This document shows positions 1-8,551 of a stretch of 64,000 bases of DNA, piece by piece. The notes beneath the pieces are model-generated. The model was not told the origin of the DNA. It was given only the letters and a program-made list of their open reading frames with translations, and searched no databases. Source of the DNA: JANXUC01 sp043782485 (GTDB lineage: Bacteria > Acidobacteriota > Terriglobia > Terriglobales > Acidobacteriaceae). A program made the translations under genes and the position numbers. Every line of letters begins with the position of its first letter. Within the stretch, counting starts at the first letter, position 1. Location: positions 1 to 64,000 of the forward strand of contig JAYWAL010000106.1 of the NCBI GenBank assembly GCA_043782485.1. Direction: 5' to 3'.

Positions 1-929
1 GTTTTCTTTTCCCCGTACACCTTCTCCAGGGCCGCCTGAATGCGTTCCGACGCTTTCGCCTCGCCCAGGTAGTCGAGCATCAGCAGCGACGAGCGCACGA
101 TCGCCGTGGGGTTCGCCATGTCCTTCCCGGCAATGTCCGGAGCGGAACCGTGAACCGCTTCAAAGAGCGCGCAATCCGTTCCAATATTCGCACCCGGGAC
201 TAGCCCCAGTCCGCCGACAAAGGCTGCGCACAAGTCGGATAAGATGTCTCCGTACAAATTCTCCATCAGCAGAATGTCGTACTGGTAGGGGTTCATCACC
301 AGCTGCATGCAGGCGTTGTCGACAATGTGCTCGACGTAAGTGATTTCCGGATAGTCGTTCGACACGGCGCGGGAGCAGCGCAGGAACAGGCCATCCGAAA
401 GCTTCATGATGTTGGCTTTGTGGATGACGTGAATCTTCTTCCGCCCCATTTTCCGAGCGTAGGCAAAGGCGTGTTTGGAAATGCGCGTGGAGGCTTTTTC
501 CGTAATGATCTTCAGACTTTCCACCACGCCGGGAACCACCTCGTGCTCAATGCCGGAGTAGAGGCCTTCGGTGTTCTCGCGGAAAATGATGAGGTCGACG
601 TTGGGGTACTTGGTTTCCAATCCCGGAAGACTCTTCACCGGACGGAAGTTGGCGAACAGCTCAAACTTCTTGCGCAGTTCCACGTTGACGCTGCTAAAGC
701 CGTGTCCAACGGGCGTTCCCACCGGCCCCTTTAGAGCCAGCCGCGTGCGCTCGATCGATTCCACGAGCTCTTTGGGAATGTACGCGCCGGATTTTTCGAA
801 GGCCTCGGCGCCCACCGAGAACCGCTCCCATTCAAACTTGACGCCACTAGCATCCAGAATGCGAATCGCAGCCCCAACCACCTCGGGACCAATACCATCA
901 CCGGGAATCAACGTTGCTTTATAAGTCAT
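1..929 (-). CDS. icd: Isocitrate dehydrogenase, NAD-type (3' end cut by window)
   Basis: This gene encodes a beta-decarboxylating dehydrogenase of the isocitrate/isopropylmalate family. It most likely oxidises isocitrate to 2-oxoglutarate in the TCA cycle. The frame opens at ATG 929 with MTYKATLIPGDGIGPEVVG, the family's N-terminal nucleotide-binding signature, and stays open for 309 codons to the window edge, where it reads VYGEKK. Family members run to about 335-350 residues, so roughly the last 30 are missing. After the start comes LKGPVGTPVGHGFSSVN, the substrate-loop region; its loop residues fit isocitrate better than isopropylmalate, but the split between the two is inferred. It lies 113 bp downstream of nrdR on the same strand. 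Isopropylmalate or tartrate dehydrogenase are the alternatives. Confidence 0.85.
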   Translation of the reverse strand, partial: MTYKATLIPGDGIGPEVVGAAIRILDASGVKFEWERFSVGAEAFEKSGAYIPKELVESIERTRLALKGPVGTPVGHGFSSVNVELRKKFELFANFRPVKSLPGLETKYPNVDLIIFRENTEGLYSGIEHEVVPGVVESLKIITEKASTRISKHAFAYARKMGRKKIHVIHKANIMKLSDGLFLRCSRAVSNDYPEITYVEHIVDNACMQLVMNPYQYDILLMENLYGDILSDLCAAFVGGLGLVPGANIGTDCALFEAVHGSAPDIAGKDMANPTAIVRSSLLMLDYLGEAKASERIQAALEKVYGEKK

Positions 930-1042
930 AAGTGTTTTGATCTCAGCTCTCGTAGGGGCAGGCGCCCCCGACTGCCCTGAGGAGCGCAGCTCCGAAAAAG
1001 GCTTTACAACTTGTTGTTGAAACGCTTTTTCAGAACAAAGCC

Positions 1043-1534
1043 CTAGTTCTTCCCACTCTTCCCAGGCACCGCCGCCGCTTCCTTCACCTGCACCAAATCC
1101 TTCAGCTCGGACATAAATTCCTTCACGTCTTTAAAATCCAGGTACACCGAAGCAAAGCGCACGTACGCCACTTTATCCAGCTTCCGCAACCGATTCATAA
1201 TCAGCTCGCCAATTTCGCTGGTCTTCCGCTCGCGCTCGGAGGAATCAATCACATACGATTCGGCGTCGTTCACAATGCGTTCGAGCTGCGAGATCGCCAC
1301 CGGCCGCTTTTCGCAGGCATGCAGCAGCCCGTTCAGCACTTTCTGCCGGTCAAAACGCTCCCGTCGACCGTCTTTCTTGACCACCATGTAGGGGATTTCG
1401 TCGATGCGCTCATAGGTCGTAAAGCGCTTGGCGCACTGCAAACACTCGCGCCGCCGCCGGATCGAATCCGCCTCTTTGCTCTCGCGCGAGTCGACAACCT
1501 TATCGTTCAAAAACCCGCAAAAAGGACACTTCAT
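1043..1534 (-). CDS. nrdR: Transcriptional repressor NrdR
   Basis: NrdR is a nucleotide-sensing repressor of ribonucleotide reductase genes. The 163-residue protein has the full family architecture: an N-terminal zinc ribbon with MKCPFCG and later CLQC (four cysteines), then RRRRECLQCAKRFTTYER, then an ATP-cone (about residues 47-137) that binds ATP or dATP. Length matches the usual 150-170. The lysine/alanine-rich C-terminal tail is typical filler. No ribonucleotide reductase gene lies in the window, so its targets are elsewhere. It sits upstream of the isocitrate dehydrogenase gene and may be co-transcribed with it. Identification is secure from the zinc ribbon and ATP-cone together. Confidence 0.96.
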   Translation of the reverse strand: MKCPFCGFLNDKVVDSRESKEADSIRRRRECLQCAKRFTTYERIDEIPYMVVKKDGRRERFDRQKVLNGLLHACEKRPVAISQLERIVNDAESYVIDSSERERKTSEIGELIMNRLRKLDKVAYVRFASVYLDFKDVKEFMSELKDLVQVKEAAAVPGKSGKN

Positions 1535-1698
1535 AAGTCTTAATTCCCGGACCCAAATACTCTGTCATCTCGCGCGCAATTCCCTGTCATTTGAGCCTAG
1601 CCTTTCCGCGCGACAGCGCGGATAGGCGAACTCGAAAGATCCCTGCCCGAGAGGAAATCCTTGTTAAGTGCCAAGCTCTCCATCACTTACATTGACTG

Positions 1699-2751
1699 TT
1701 AAATTGTAGCAGGCGTTTCCTTGGACTCCGCTTGCGCACTTTCCCTGGAAAGCTGCCGTAGAGATAGCCGGGCGCGATGCGCAAACGCCAAACCCAGCGG
1801 AACCACCGACATGAAAGTCACCAGCCACAGCAAAATGCCACAGCTGACCGCCGATTCCTTGGGCACGTGAAAAATCGCCGAGAGGGCGCTGATGGTAGCC
1901 ACCTGCGAACCTCCGCCCACCGCTGGCAGCTGCACCATCGACCCCACCATGCTCGAACCCATCAGCAAAAGCACTTTTGAGGTCGTCAGATGGTGCAACG
2001 CCGGGACCGCATAAGCGTGGGTGACTTCTCGATAGGCCAGCGCGATCAAATACCACATGCCCACGGAAACGCCCGAAAGCTGCGCCAAAGCCCAGGGGCT
2101 GTCGATCGTATTCAAGCCCAGGCCAAACTCGCGAATTTTGGCGGCAACCTTCTTCCCCAGTTCGGCCCGGAGCGTCCCAATCTTCATTTCCGCCCAGTCC
2201 GCCAGCCGGTTGCCGTTTTTGGCGATCAGCACCAGAACCAGGGCCAAAACCGCGACTCCCGCCAGCAAAACAAATCCGGCATCGCGAAATTTGGGGTAAA
2301 ACGTCAACTCCCGCAAGCCTTTGGAGGCAAAAATCGCAGCAACCATCAGGGTGGTAAACGCTCCCAGATCGAAAATTCGCTCCACCGTCCAGACCGCGAT
2401 CTGCGAGGACAGAGAAAGGCCTTCGTTCCGGGCGATCAGGTAAGGTCGGATAAACTCCCCGGGCCGCCCTAGCAGCGCCAGACCGGCAAATCCGATGACT
2501 GTGGGTGGAATCAAGCCCAATACGGAGGTCTTTTTTAGCGGCTTCAGGAAGATCTGCCAGCGCAGGGCGCGGAGGCCGTAATGGATGTAAATCAGGGCAA
2601 TCCCGTGCAGGATGTGGACGCCACGAATCTGGTGCCATTGCGCCCAAAACGTGGCCCAATCAAAATCGCGCCACTCCCGAATTTGGAAGTAAATCAGCAG
2701 CCCCAGCAGGGCCACGATGATGCCGGTGATCAGGGCGCGCTTGTTTTGCAT
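1699..2751 (-). CDS. Flippase-like integral membrane protein (lysylphosphatidylglycerol synthase TM family)
   Basis: This 350-residue polytopic membrane protein belongs to the YbhN/UPF0104 group, whose members resemble the membrane half of the lysylphosphatidylglycerol synthase MprF. It begins with a hydrophobic segment (ALITGIIVALLGLLIYF) and has about seven or eight further hydrophobic stretches. Family landmarks include the glycine-rich FAGLALLGRPGEFIRPYL near residue 90 and the QLPAVGGGSQV segment near residue 275. No soluble aminoacyl-transfer domain is attached, so lipid flipping or transport is more likely than lysine transfer. Substrate is unknown. The next gene downstream in the reading direction is nrdR, 164 bp away. 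A longer overlapping frame on the same strand is a shadow. Confidence 0.85.
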   Translation of the reverse strand: MQNKRALITGIIVALLGLLIYFQIREWRDFDWATFWAQWHQIRGVHILHGIALIYIHYGLRALRWQIFLKPLKKTSVLGLIPPTVIGFAGLALLGRPGEFIRPYLIARNEGLSLSSQIAVWTVERIFDLGAFTTLMVAAIFASKGLRELTFYPKFRDAGFVLLAGVAVLALVLVLIAKNGNRLADWAEMKIGTLRAELGKKVAAKIREFGLGLNTIDSPWALAQLSGVSVGMWYLIALAYREVTHAYAVPALHHLTTSKVLLLMGSSMVGSMVQLPAVGGGSQVATISALSAIFHVPKESAVSCGILLWLVTFMSVVPLGLAFAHRARLSLRQLSRESAQAESKETPATI

Positions 2752-2870
2752 GGGGGAGGACGAAAAGCCTTGCGGACCGGCGGGAACGACCCGCCATCTG
2801 CCAAGGTATAGGACGGCGTGGCCGCGGTCAACGCGGCGGGGAGCTTTTAACTGTTCCCAGAGCCTTTAAC

Positions 2871-3731
2871 TCATTGCTGGTGAAAGGTTTCCGCTTGGTA
2901 AACAGTGCTGGAGGGCCTGCTGCTCGCCGTCACACGGGCAGCCGAGGAGGCAGCCTTTCGGGGACTGGCCGTGGTCGCTGCGGCCTTTGCAGGCGTCTTT
3001 GCTGCGGCAGTCTTCGTTCCGGAAGCCTTGGCGGCGGTCTTGCCCTGGGCTATCTTCTTGCGGTTGTAGTCGTTGATGATGCGGGCGACGTACTTCCTGG
3101 TTTCGCGGTAGGGAGGGACGCCGTGGTGCTGGTCGACGCGCAACGGACCGGCGTTGTAGGCCGCCAGAGCCTTGGCCACATCAAAGTTGAATCTTTCCAA
3201 CAACATACGCAGGTAGCGGGTGCCACCGTCGGTGTTTTTGGCCGGATCAAAGGCATTATCCACCCCCAATTGCGAGGCGGTTCCCGGCATGAGCTGCATT
3301 AAGCCCTGGGCACCCTTGGGCGAGACGGCACGGGAGTTAAAACCACTCTCAGCGGAGATGACGCTGCTGACAAAATCGGGGTCCAGGCGGTAGCGGGCGC
3401 TGGCCGAACCGATGGCATCGGAGATTTGCTCTGGAGTGGCCCGTAGAGGGCCTCCACGTGCCCCAGGACGCGTCGCCGGAAGTGCTGGCTGGACTAACCG
3501 GATAGGGGCCTCTGGAGGGGGTGAATCGTCTCTCTCAAACCGTTCTACGTCGGCGGTGGGGACATCGACGAAACTGGCCCGGTCCACGGAAAGGTAAAGG
3601 CGAGTGAGCTCCCCGATTTCCTGGCGGTTTTCATGGCGGATGGTGTATCCGTTCCGCAGAATCGCCACATCCGTCGCCATTGCGGTGGCGGAGAGCAGAA
3701 GGAGCAGGCCGAGTTGTTGCCTGAATTTCAC
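2871..3731 (-). CDS. Exported lytic transglycosylase (SLT domain)
   Basis: The product is predicted to cleave peptidoglycan glycan strands in the periplasm. An N-terminal signal peptide (residues 1-19, LGLLLLLSATAMA) is followed by a small N-terminal region and then a goose-lysozyme-type SLT domain (about 103-225). The catalytic glutamate is E128 in VISAESGFNSRAVSPKGAQG, followed by GLMQLMPGTA and AYNAGP, all hallmark motifs. The C-terminal 60 residues are a low-complexity K/A/T/S-rich tail, which may bind the wall or be disordered. It lies between the HAD phosphatase (upstream) and the flippase-like gene. The family assignment is firm; the exact subfamily is not. Confidence 0.92.
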   Translation of the reverse strand: MKFRQQLGLLLLLSATAMATDVAILRNGYTIRHENRQEIGELTRLYLSVDRASFVDVPTADVERFERDDSPPPEAPIRLVQPALPATRPGARGGPLRATPEQISDAIGSASARYRLDPDFVSSVISAESGFNSRAVSPKGAQGLMQLMPGTASQLGVDNAFDPAKNTDGGTRYLRMLLERFNFDVAKALAAYNAGPLRVDQHHGVPPYRETRKYVARIINDYNRKKIAQGKTAAKASGTKTAAAKTPAKAAATTASPRKAASSAARVTASSRPSSTVYQAETFHQQ

Positions 3732-3867
3732 CTAAAACGAACCCTCGCCTAGCGGCAAAGCCCTAACTTCCTGAATTTACGCCAGTTTTGGCCGAATGTC
3801 ACTCCCCAAGGAGTGTCAGGAGGACATGCGCGGTTGCCCCGGTTCGCCAAGCCCCAATAGGCCGACG

Positions 3868-4770
3868 TTAGGCCTGCTGGACCGCGGCGGGGGGCCTTTC
3901 CAGGGCAGTGCCCTCGCCGAAGACCGCGTCGTCAATGGCGGCCGCCACGCCGCTGGAACTGTTGGGCAAGGTTACGTTCCAACCCCTGCCGCGGAGGTCG
4001 TCCGAGGCGTTGCCCATAATGACCGGGATGCCCGCGTATTCCAGCATCTCGACGTCATTGTAGTTGTCGCCGATGGCCATAACTTGCGCTTGCGGGATGC
4101 CGCGGTGCTTGGCCCAGCGTTCCAGAGCGTGGCCCTTGGAGCAGCCCTGGTTGAGAACATCCACCATGCAGAGGTCGCGCTCGGGATATTCGGTTTTCAG
4201 GACGTTAACGCGGTTGCGGACGGGGCTGGCGGCTAAAGCACGCTGCACTTGCTCCATTCGGGGGATGGTTCCGCAGTACATGGCTTGGACAGGGTCTTCG
4301 GTTAAAGACTGTTCGATGGGGATGACGAAGTTGATGAAATCCAGATTGGTTTCCAGCCATTTGCGGATACTGGCGCCGAGGTCTTCGAGGTGTTCCAGAA
4401 CCAGCGCGCCTTTGGTTTCCTGATCGAAGGTGATGACCATGTGGCCGCGAAATTCGTCCAGCGCGGCGCAAAGATCGCGGCAGGTCTGGGCGGGCAGCAG
4501 GTCGCGGTGAAAGCGTTCGCCCTCCAGCGAGCGCGTGACTGCGCCGTTGGAACTGATGAGGCATAAGTCGACGCCGAGTTTGCGAGCGACGGGTAGAGCG
4601 AATTGATGGCGGCGGCCGGTGGCGATCACGATTTCCACGCCCATCGATTGCGCGCGGCGGATGGCGGTGAGGTCTTCCTGGGAAATTTGGAACTGGGGGT
4701 TCAGGAGGGTGCCGTCGATATCGAGCGCCAGGAGGCGGATGGGAGGGGACTTCATGGAAAAGTTTAGCAT
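3868..4770 (-). CDS. Cof-type HAD-superfamily sugar-phosphatase
   Basis: This 300-residue cytoplasmic phosphatase belongs to the Cof/HAD-IIB family, which dephosphorylates small sugar phosphates and related metabolites. Motif I, LLALDIDGTLL, carries the nucleophile and general acid aspartates; motif II is IVIATGR; motif III uses the lysine in KGHALERWA; motif IV is AIGDNYNDVEML. The C2B cap lies between motifs II and III. An internal ATG at 4755 gives MKSPPIRLLALD, a more usual start; neither ATG has a clear ribosome binding site. Substrate cannot be read from sequence. Confidence 0.88.
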   Translation of the reverse strand: MLNFSMKSPPIRLLALDIDGTLLNPQFQISQEDLTAIRRAQSMGVEIVIATGRRHQFALPVARKLGVDLCLISSNGAVTRSLEGERFHRDLLPAQTCRDLCAALDEFRGHMVITFDQETKGALVLEHLEDLGASIRKWLETNLDFINFVIPIEQSLTEDPVQAMYCGTIPRMEQVQRALAASPVRNRVNVLKTEYPERDLCMVDVLNQGCSKGHALERWAKHRGIPQAQVMAIGDNYNDVEMLEYAGIPVIMGNASDDLRGRGWNVTLPNSSSGVAAAIDDAVFGEGTALERPPAAVQQA

Positions 4771-4931
4771 CCGGGCGTAGGAGATGCTGACCGTCGCGCG
4801 CCATCTAGGGATGGCGGTGTCAAAAACGATGAGCGCTTGCCAGTGCGGGAAGGGGCTGCTGAAAACGCACTCTTTCCAGGATCAACCGCTCAACCCAGCG
4901 GCCAAAGCCGCAGGAACTCGCAGTGCTTATC

Positions 4932-4950
4932 GCAGCACTGAAAGTGCTGC
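4932..4950. repeat. Small palindromic intergenic repeat
   Basis: GCAGCACT and AGTGCTGC form a perfect 8-bp stem around a GAA loop, followed by GCCGCCCAAAAG. It has no T-run, so it is unlikely to be an intrinsic terminator. Its form matches dispersed hairpin repeats known from acidobacterial intergenic DNA; that link is from memory. Confidence 0.5.
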
Positions 4951-5120
4951 GCCGCCCAAAAGCTGATATTGGAGCGCTTTTGCAAGCTCGTGGGTACGCT
5001 ACAAGCTCGTGACACCGTCCAAGAAGAAAGCTTTTGCAGCGGAACTGCTGCCGACAGACTCAAATTCTTCCGCAAGGACGTCGCGCTGAGAAAGCTGGAA
5101 GGTGTTGGGATGAGTCGAGA

Positions 5121-5156
5121 CTGTGGGGATTCCTCGCTTCGCTTCGGAATGACAGG
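5121..5156 (-). repeat. Dispersed intergenic repeat of the TCATTC(T/C)GAGCG...GAATCCC type
   Basis: Read on the minus strand the element begins TGTCATTCCGAAGCGAAGC and ends GAGGAATCCCCACAG. Related copies occur at 31546, 39389 and as a facing pair at 62064-62210. Presence in gaps only, with drifting sequence, is what one expects of a REP-like or MITE-derived repeat. Confidence 0.6.
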
Positions 5157-5233
5157 ACCTATAGAAAGTCGGTAAGCGTGCCTTCGGTGATGTTCGGTGC
5201 GCGCAACAGCCGTGATATATTGCCCAATCGCGC

Positions 5234-5973
5234 ATGATACCGATGCTCAGTCACGGGTATACGTGGTGGGGGATGCTGCTCCAGGGCGTCGCCATTTTGC
5301 ACTTTATCCGGCGGCGTCCGGAAACCTATTGGTTGTACATTATCGTGATTGCGGGGTGGTTGGGGGCGCTGGTTTATATTGGCGCGGAAGTGATTCCGGA
5401 TCTGGGTTTGGTGCGCGGGTCGTTTCAGGCTTTTCCGAGGCGCAAGCGGATTCGAGAATTGCAGGCACTGGTGCTGGACAATCCATCGGCGGGAAATTAC
5501 GAGGAGCTGGCGGGGCTTTTTCAAGACGAGAAAAAATATGCGCAGGCCCGCGAGTGCTATGACAAAGCCATCACCGTGCGAACCGATTCCGTGGACCCGT
5601 TCTACCGGCGGGGCAGTGCGCGATGGAACTGAACGATTTTGTTGCGGCCGTGCCTGATTTAGAACGCGTGGTCAACAAGGACCGCAAGTATGACTTCCAG
5701 CGGGCACCGGCCCTGCTGGCCCATGCCTATGCCAATACAGGGGAGGCGGACAAGGCGGACGCTTTGTTTCGCGAGGTGCTAGTGACTTCGACTCTTTCGG
5801 AAACGTATGTGAACTATTCTTCTTTCTTGGCGGCGCAGGGGCGGTCGACGGAGGCGCGAGCGATGGCGCAGCAGGTTTTGGCACGGAAGCCTGCGATGCC
5901 GGCGTATCAGAAGCGGCGGGAGCGGCCGTGGTTTCGCAAGGCAGCGCAGATTTTGAAACGGATTCCCGCGTGA
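5234..5973 (+). pseudogene. Membrane-anchored tetratricopeptide-repeat protein, frameshifted
   Basis: Two overlapping frames encode one protein. The first (5234-5632, 132 aa) has two N-terminal membrane segments (GMLLQGVAILHF, YIIVIAGWLGALVYIGAEVI) and the first TPR motif (NYEELAGLFQDEKKYAQARE), then stops after DPFYRRGSARWN. The second (5623-5973) resumes in the next frame with MELNDFVAAVPDLERVV, which is the natural continuation of a TPR helix after FYRRG. Restoring one base near 5621 joins them into a protein of about 245 residues. Its role would be scaffolding or sensing at the membrane. The break could be a genuine recent mutation or a one-base assembly error. Confidence 0.75.
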
Positions 5974-5997
5974 CGTTGAGTCGAGGAGGAAAAAATA

Positions 5998-6249
5998 ATG
6001 AATGAGCCGGAAACGATTCCGTTTGACCACCCTTCGCTAGGCCCTGTTTGGGTGAGTGTTCAGGCGACCGAAGGAACGGTTGCCGTCAGGTTTTCCCAGG
6101 TGGGACCCGATTCGGAGATGATTCTTCCGGCATCGGCGGCGGTGAGGTTGGGACATGCACTCCTCGAGGCAAGCGGAGAGAATCCCCAGTCCTCCCCGCT
6201 CAAGTTGCCACATACCCGACAAATCGGCGGGATCATCGGACCCTACTAA
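5998..6249 (+). CDS. Small protein of unknown function (83 aa)
   Basis: I do not recognise a family. The frame opens at ATG 5998 behind an excellent ribosome binding site (GAGGAGG, 8 bp upstream), which argues that it is real. The protein is soluble, acidic at the N terminus (MNEPETIPFDHPSLGPVWV), with a likely beta-sheet core (VSVQATEGTVAVRFSQVG) and a helical stretch (SAAVRLGHALLEASGE), and ends in QIGGIIGPY. It follows the frameshifted TPR gene by 24 bp on the same strand, so the two may be co-transcribed. The gene downstream is convergent. Confidence 0.65.
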   Translation: MNEPETIPFDHPSLGPVWVSVQATEGTVAVRFSQVGPDSEMILPASAAVRLGHALLEASGENPQSSPLKLPHTRQIGGIIGPY

Positions 6250-6339
6250 ACCCTAAGCCTTAGACTCCAGGGCCCAACGCGCCCGACGGCCAAAGCCATT
6301 GGAGGTGTTGAGCCCTATGGGAGCAGCAATCCGTCGGGC

Positions 6340-8424
6340 CTACTGACAAGTAGCTCGGCTGAAATCGCAGAAGAACCTGCGAATGACGTCGGCCTCGGGC
6401 GCAGCCGGGGGATTGGCTTCGGGCTTTGATGAAGTGTTGAGCCAGAAGCGCTGATGGGTGCGCCGAACGTGCGGCATGACCGCCTCCATGCCGATGGCGG
6501 GTGTGGTGATGTGCAACTGGGTCCAATCAGCGCTGCCAAAGACGAACGGCGACAAGAGGGTTGGAGATGTGCCGTTGGTAGCGAAGTTGTAAGGAGTCGG
6601 ACGAGTGGTGTGGCAGTTGCGACAGGATCGCGCCACGACATTGCTGTAGACGTCGGCCGGGACGGTTTGGCCGAGCGGCGGATCCGCCGCCCATCCGCTG
6701 GCCACGAAGCTCGTATTCTGGTTGCCGGAGAGTGTTGCTCCAGTCTGGTTAAAAATCTGGTTATACCAGCCCTCGACCAGTTCAATGAGCGCCCACATAG
6801 GCTGGCCGTTGAAGTCCGGGTTGGTTACCTCAATATTCAAAACGCTTTGGTTGAGCTTGCGAAAGGTATCTTGCTGGGCGGCGCGGGTAAAGCTTGGGTT
6901 GGAGGAGTACTGGAGCGCGTCAAGGTCGAAGGGCAGGAAATGCGCGTGGACGTTGCCGCCCGGGTTGGGATAGGGTTGGCCGGCGGCAACGTTGGCCGGG
7001 TTTCTGCCTCCATGGCAGACCAAGCAGAGACCTGGGACCGACTTCGCGCCCCCTCCATCCAGGTCCGCCTTGTTAACCCGAGGATTGTCGAGTAGGCCGG
7101 TGGCTGGGTTCACGACTTGGTGGCCGCGGTCGTAGACGTAAAATTTGGTGAAGGACGTTCCCGTGGTGGCATCGGGCTTATATTCCATGGTGACGGCCGC
7201 GATTGGGTTGACATCGTTGACGGCGTCGTCGGCGGTCCGGTGGTTGGTGACAGCCCAAGCCGTGCCATCTTTGGAAACGATCATGCGACGACCGAAGCCA
7301 AGATCGATGGCGTTAAAGTATCCGGCCAGGGTGTAAGTGTTTGGATCGGCAAGATTGATGCCGTTCTGCGCCAGCCAATCGCCGAAGAAGGCTTTCTTAT
7401 TGCCTGGGTCAATCGCCTGGTAGTAGGCGTCAGCGGTAGTGGAATCGGTGACGTTTGTGAGGACACCGTCGGCTCCATAGGTCAGGAAATCGGTGGGATG
7501 GGTGAAGGGATCCGTCTGCGCCAAAAGTGGCTCGACGGCAAGCGTGGGGTCCATCAGCGCCGTTGGGTTCAGGTTCACAGTGACACGAACCACCCGCTGC
7601 GCGGTACCGTTCGACTTGGCGGCGGTGAAGCGCAGGAGGTACTGCCCAGCTGTGTTGAAAAGTGCATCGGTGGTCGGGTTGTTGACAGCGGTAAACGAGA
7701 CCTCCCCAATACCGGAGACGAAGCCGCCTGGGTTGAACCACTCCGGCGAAGTGGGCGTGCCGGTGCCGGAAACCGTGGCTTTGAGGTGAACTTTGTTGGG
7801 AGCCGTAATGACGTAGTCATTCGGCGCAACCACCGTGGCACCAGCCGGAGCAGCAACGGTGACCGCGGGCGCTCCAGTGATCGCGAGTGTGATGTAGTCG
7901 GGTGAATCGAGGCTGGAGAAGTCTCCTCCGCCAATCAAGGTGCCGGTAATTCCCAGGGGCACGTTGGTTCCGTTGGGCAAGGAGCCGAGAGCCAGAGTTT
8001 GCACAACCGCCGGGATGCTGAACTGCAACACCAAAGCCGCGTTGCTGTTGGGAGTGGTGAGGCAATTGCCCAAAACGTTTTCGTTAGCCTTAGTGGCGGG
8101 AACGGTCAGCTTTTTTGGTAACACCACGGGAGCAAGGCTGCCAATGGCGGCCGTTCCAGCTAACTGGCTGCCGAGGGTGCCAAAGCCGTCGACGATGTGA
8201 AGACGAACCGTGGTCAAGTCCACGTTGGCTGCGATAAACGAGCTATTGCTCAAAATGGCGATGGGCAGGTTCCCTTTGGCAGCAGGGTTAAGGGTGTTTT
8301 TGCAAACGCCAGGTTTGACGTCGATTTGCACAGGAATGACGGCCGAAGCGGCCACCGATAAAGAGGCTACGAGGGTGAACACTTGGAAGCAATGGATCCT
8401 ATTGAGCCGACTTTGACCGGACAT
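6340..8424 (-). CDS. Exported di-haem cytochrome-c-like protein
   Basis: A large secreted protein of about 694 residues. The start at ATG 8424 is chosen because AGGAG lies at the correct spacing upstream; the frame also allows a GTG at 8451 with no site. A signal peptide (residues about 12-30) precedes a beta-rich module beginning IPVQIDVKPGVCKNTLNP, a motif seen before Ig/cadherin-like domains in surface proteins. The central part has a second Ig-like module (about 190-285). The C-terminal half carries two haem-binding CxxCH sites, CLVCH (about 467) and CRNCH (about 601), so it may be an electron-transfer or oxidase-like protein in the periplasm or at the surface. No catalytic family is recognised. 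Four C-terminal residues before the stop include a final cysteine, possibly disulphide-bonded. Confidence 0.75.
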   Translation of the reverse strand: MSGQSRLNRIHCFQVFTLVASLSVAASAVIPVQIDVKPGVCKNTLNPAAKGNLPIAILSNSSFIAANVDLTTVRLHIVDGFGTLGSQLAGTAAIGSLAPVVLPKKLTVPATKANENVLGNCLTTPNSNAALVLQFSIPAVVQTLALGSLPNGTNVPLGITGTLIGGGDFSSLDSPDYITLAITGAPAVTVAAPAGATVVAPNDYVITAPNKVHLKATVSGTGTPTSPEWFNPGGFVSGIGEVSFTAVNNPTTDALFNTAGQYLLRFTAAKSNGTAQRVVRVTVNLNPTALMDPTLAVEPLLAQTDPFTHPTDFLTYGADGVLTNVTDSTTADAYYQAIDPGNKKAFFGDWLAQNGINLADPNTYTLAGYFNAIDLGFGRRMIVSKDGTAWAVTNHRTADDAVNDVNPIAAVTMEYKPDATTGTSFTKFYVYDRGHQVVNPATGLLDNPRVNKADLDGGGAKSVPGLCLVCHGGRNPANVAAGQPYPNPGGNVHAHFLPFDLDALQYSSNPSFTRAAQQDTFRKLNQSVLNIEVTNPDFNGQPMWALIELVEGWYNQIFNQTGATLSGNQNTSFVASGWAADPPLGQTVPADVYSNVVARSCRNCHTTRPTPYNFATNGTSPTLLSPFVFGSADWTQLHITTPAIGMEAVMPHVRRTHQRFWLNTSSKPEANPPAAPEADVIRRFFCDFSRATCQ

Positions 8425-8551
8425 TATTTGCGTCTCCTGGCGAGGCTGCACAAATCTAGCCTCTGTCAGTCAAACGGAATCAGGCGAGAATATGGCTCGC
8501 GCTGGAGAACTATTTTTTTGGGGAGTGGGCGGAAGCAGGTCGTTAGGCAGC

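Larger units (their letters stand above)
4771..5233. other. Intergenic region with degenerate repeats, no gene
   Basis: About 460 bp between the HAD phosphatase and the TPR gene hold no convincing coding frame. The stretch contains a perfect small hairpin (4932-4950) and a copy of the 'TCATTCCGAAGCGAAGCGAGGAATCCCC' repeat (5121-5156), plus the near-duplicated words CAAGCTCGTGGGTACGCTA / CAAGCTCGTGACACCG at 4983-5015. The short frames crossing it have no ribosome binding sites and no recognisable protein features. Confidence 0.6.

Noticed and set aside
981..993. GGAGC-GCA-GCTCC hairpin after nrdR considered as a terminator
   Set aside because: The stem is only five bases and the minus strand has no U-run after it.
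1664..2659. 331-codon frame overlapping the flippase-like gene on the same strand
   Set aside because: Out-of-frame shadow rich in Gly/Arg/Ser; the membrane protein in the other frame is coherent.
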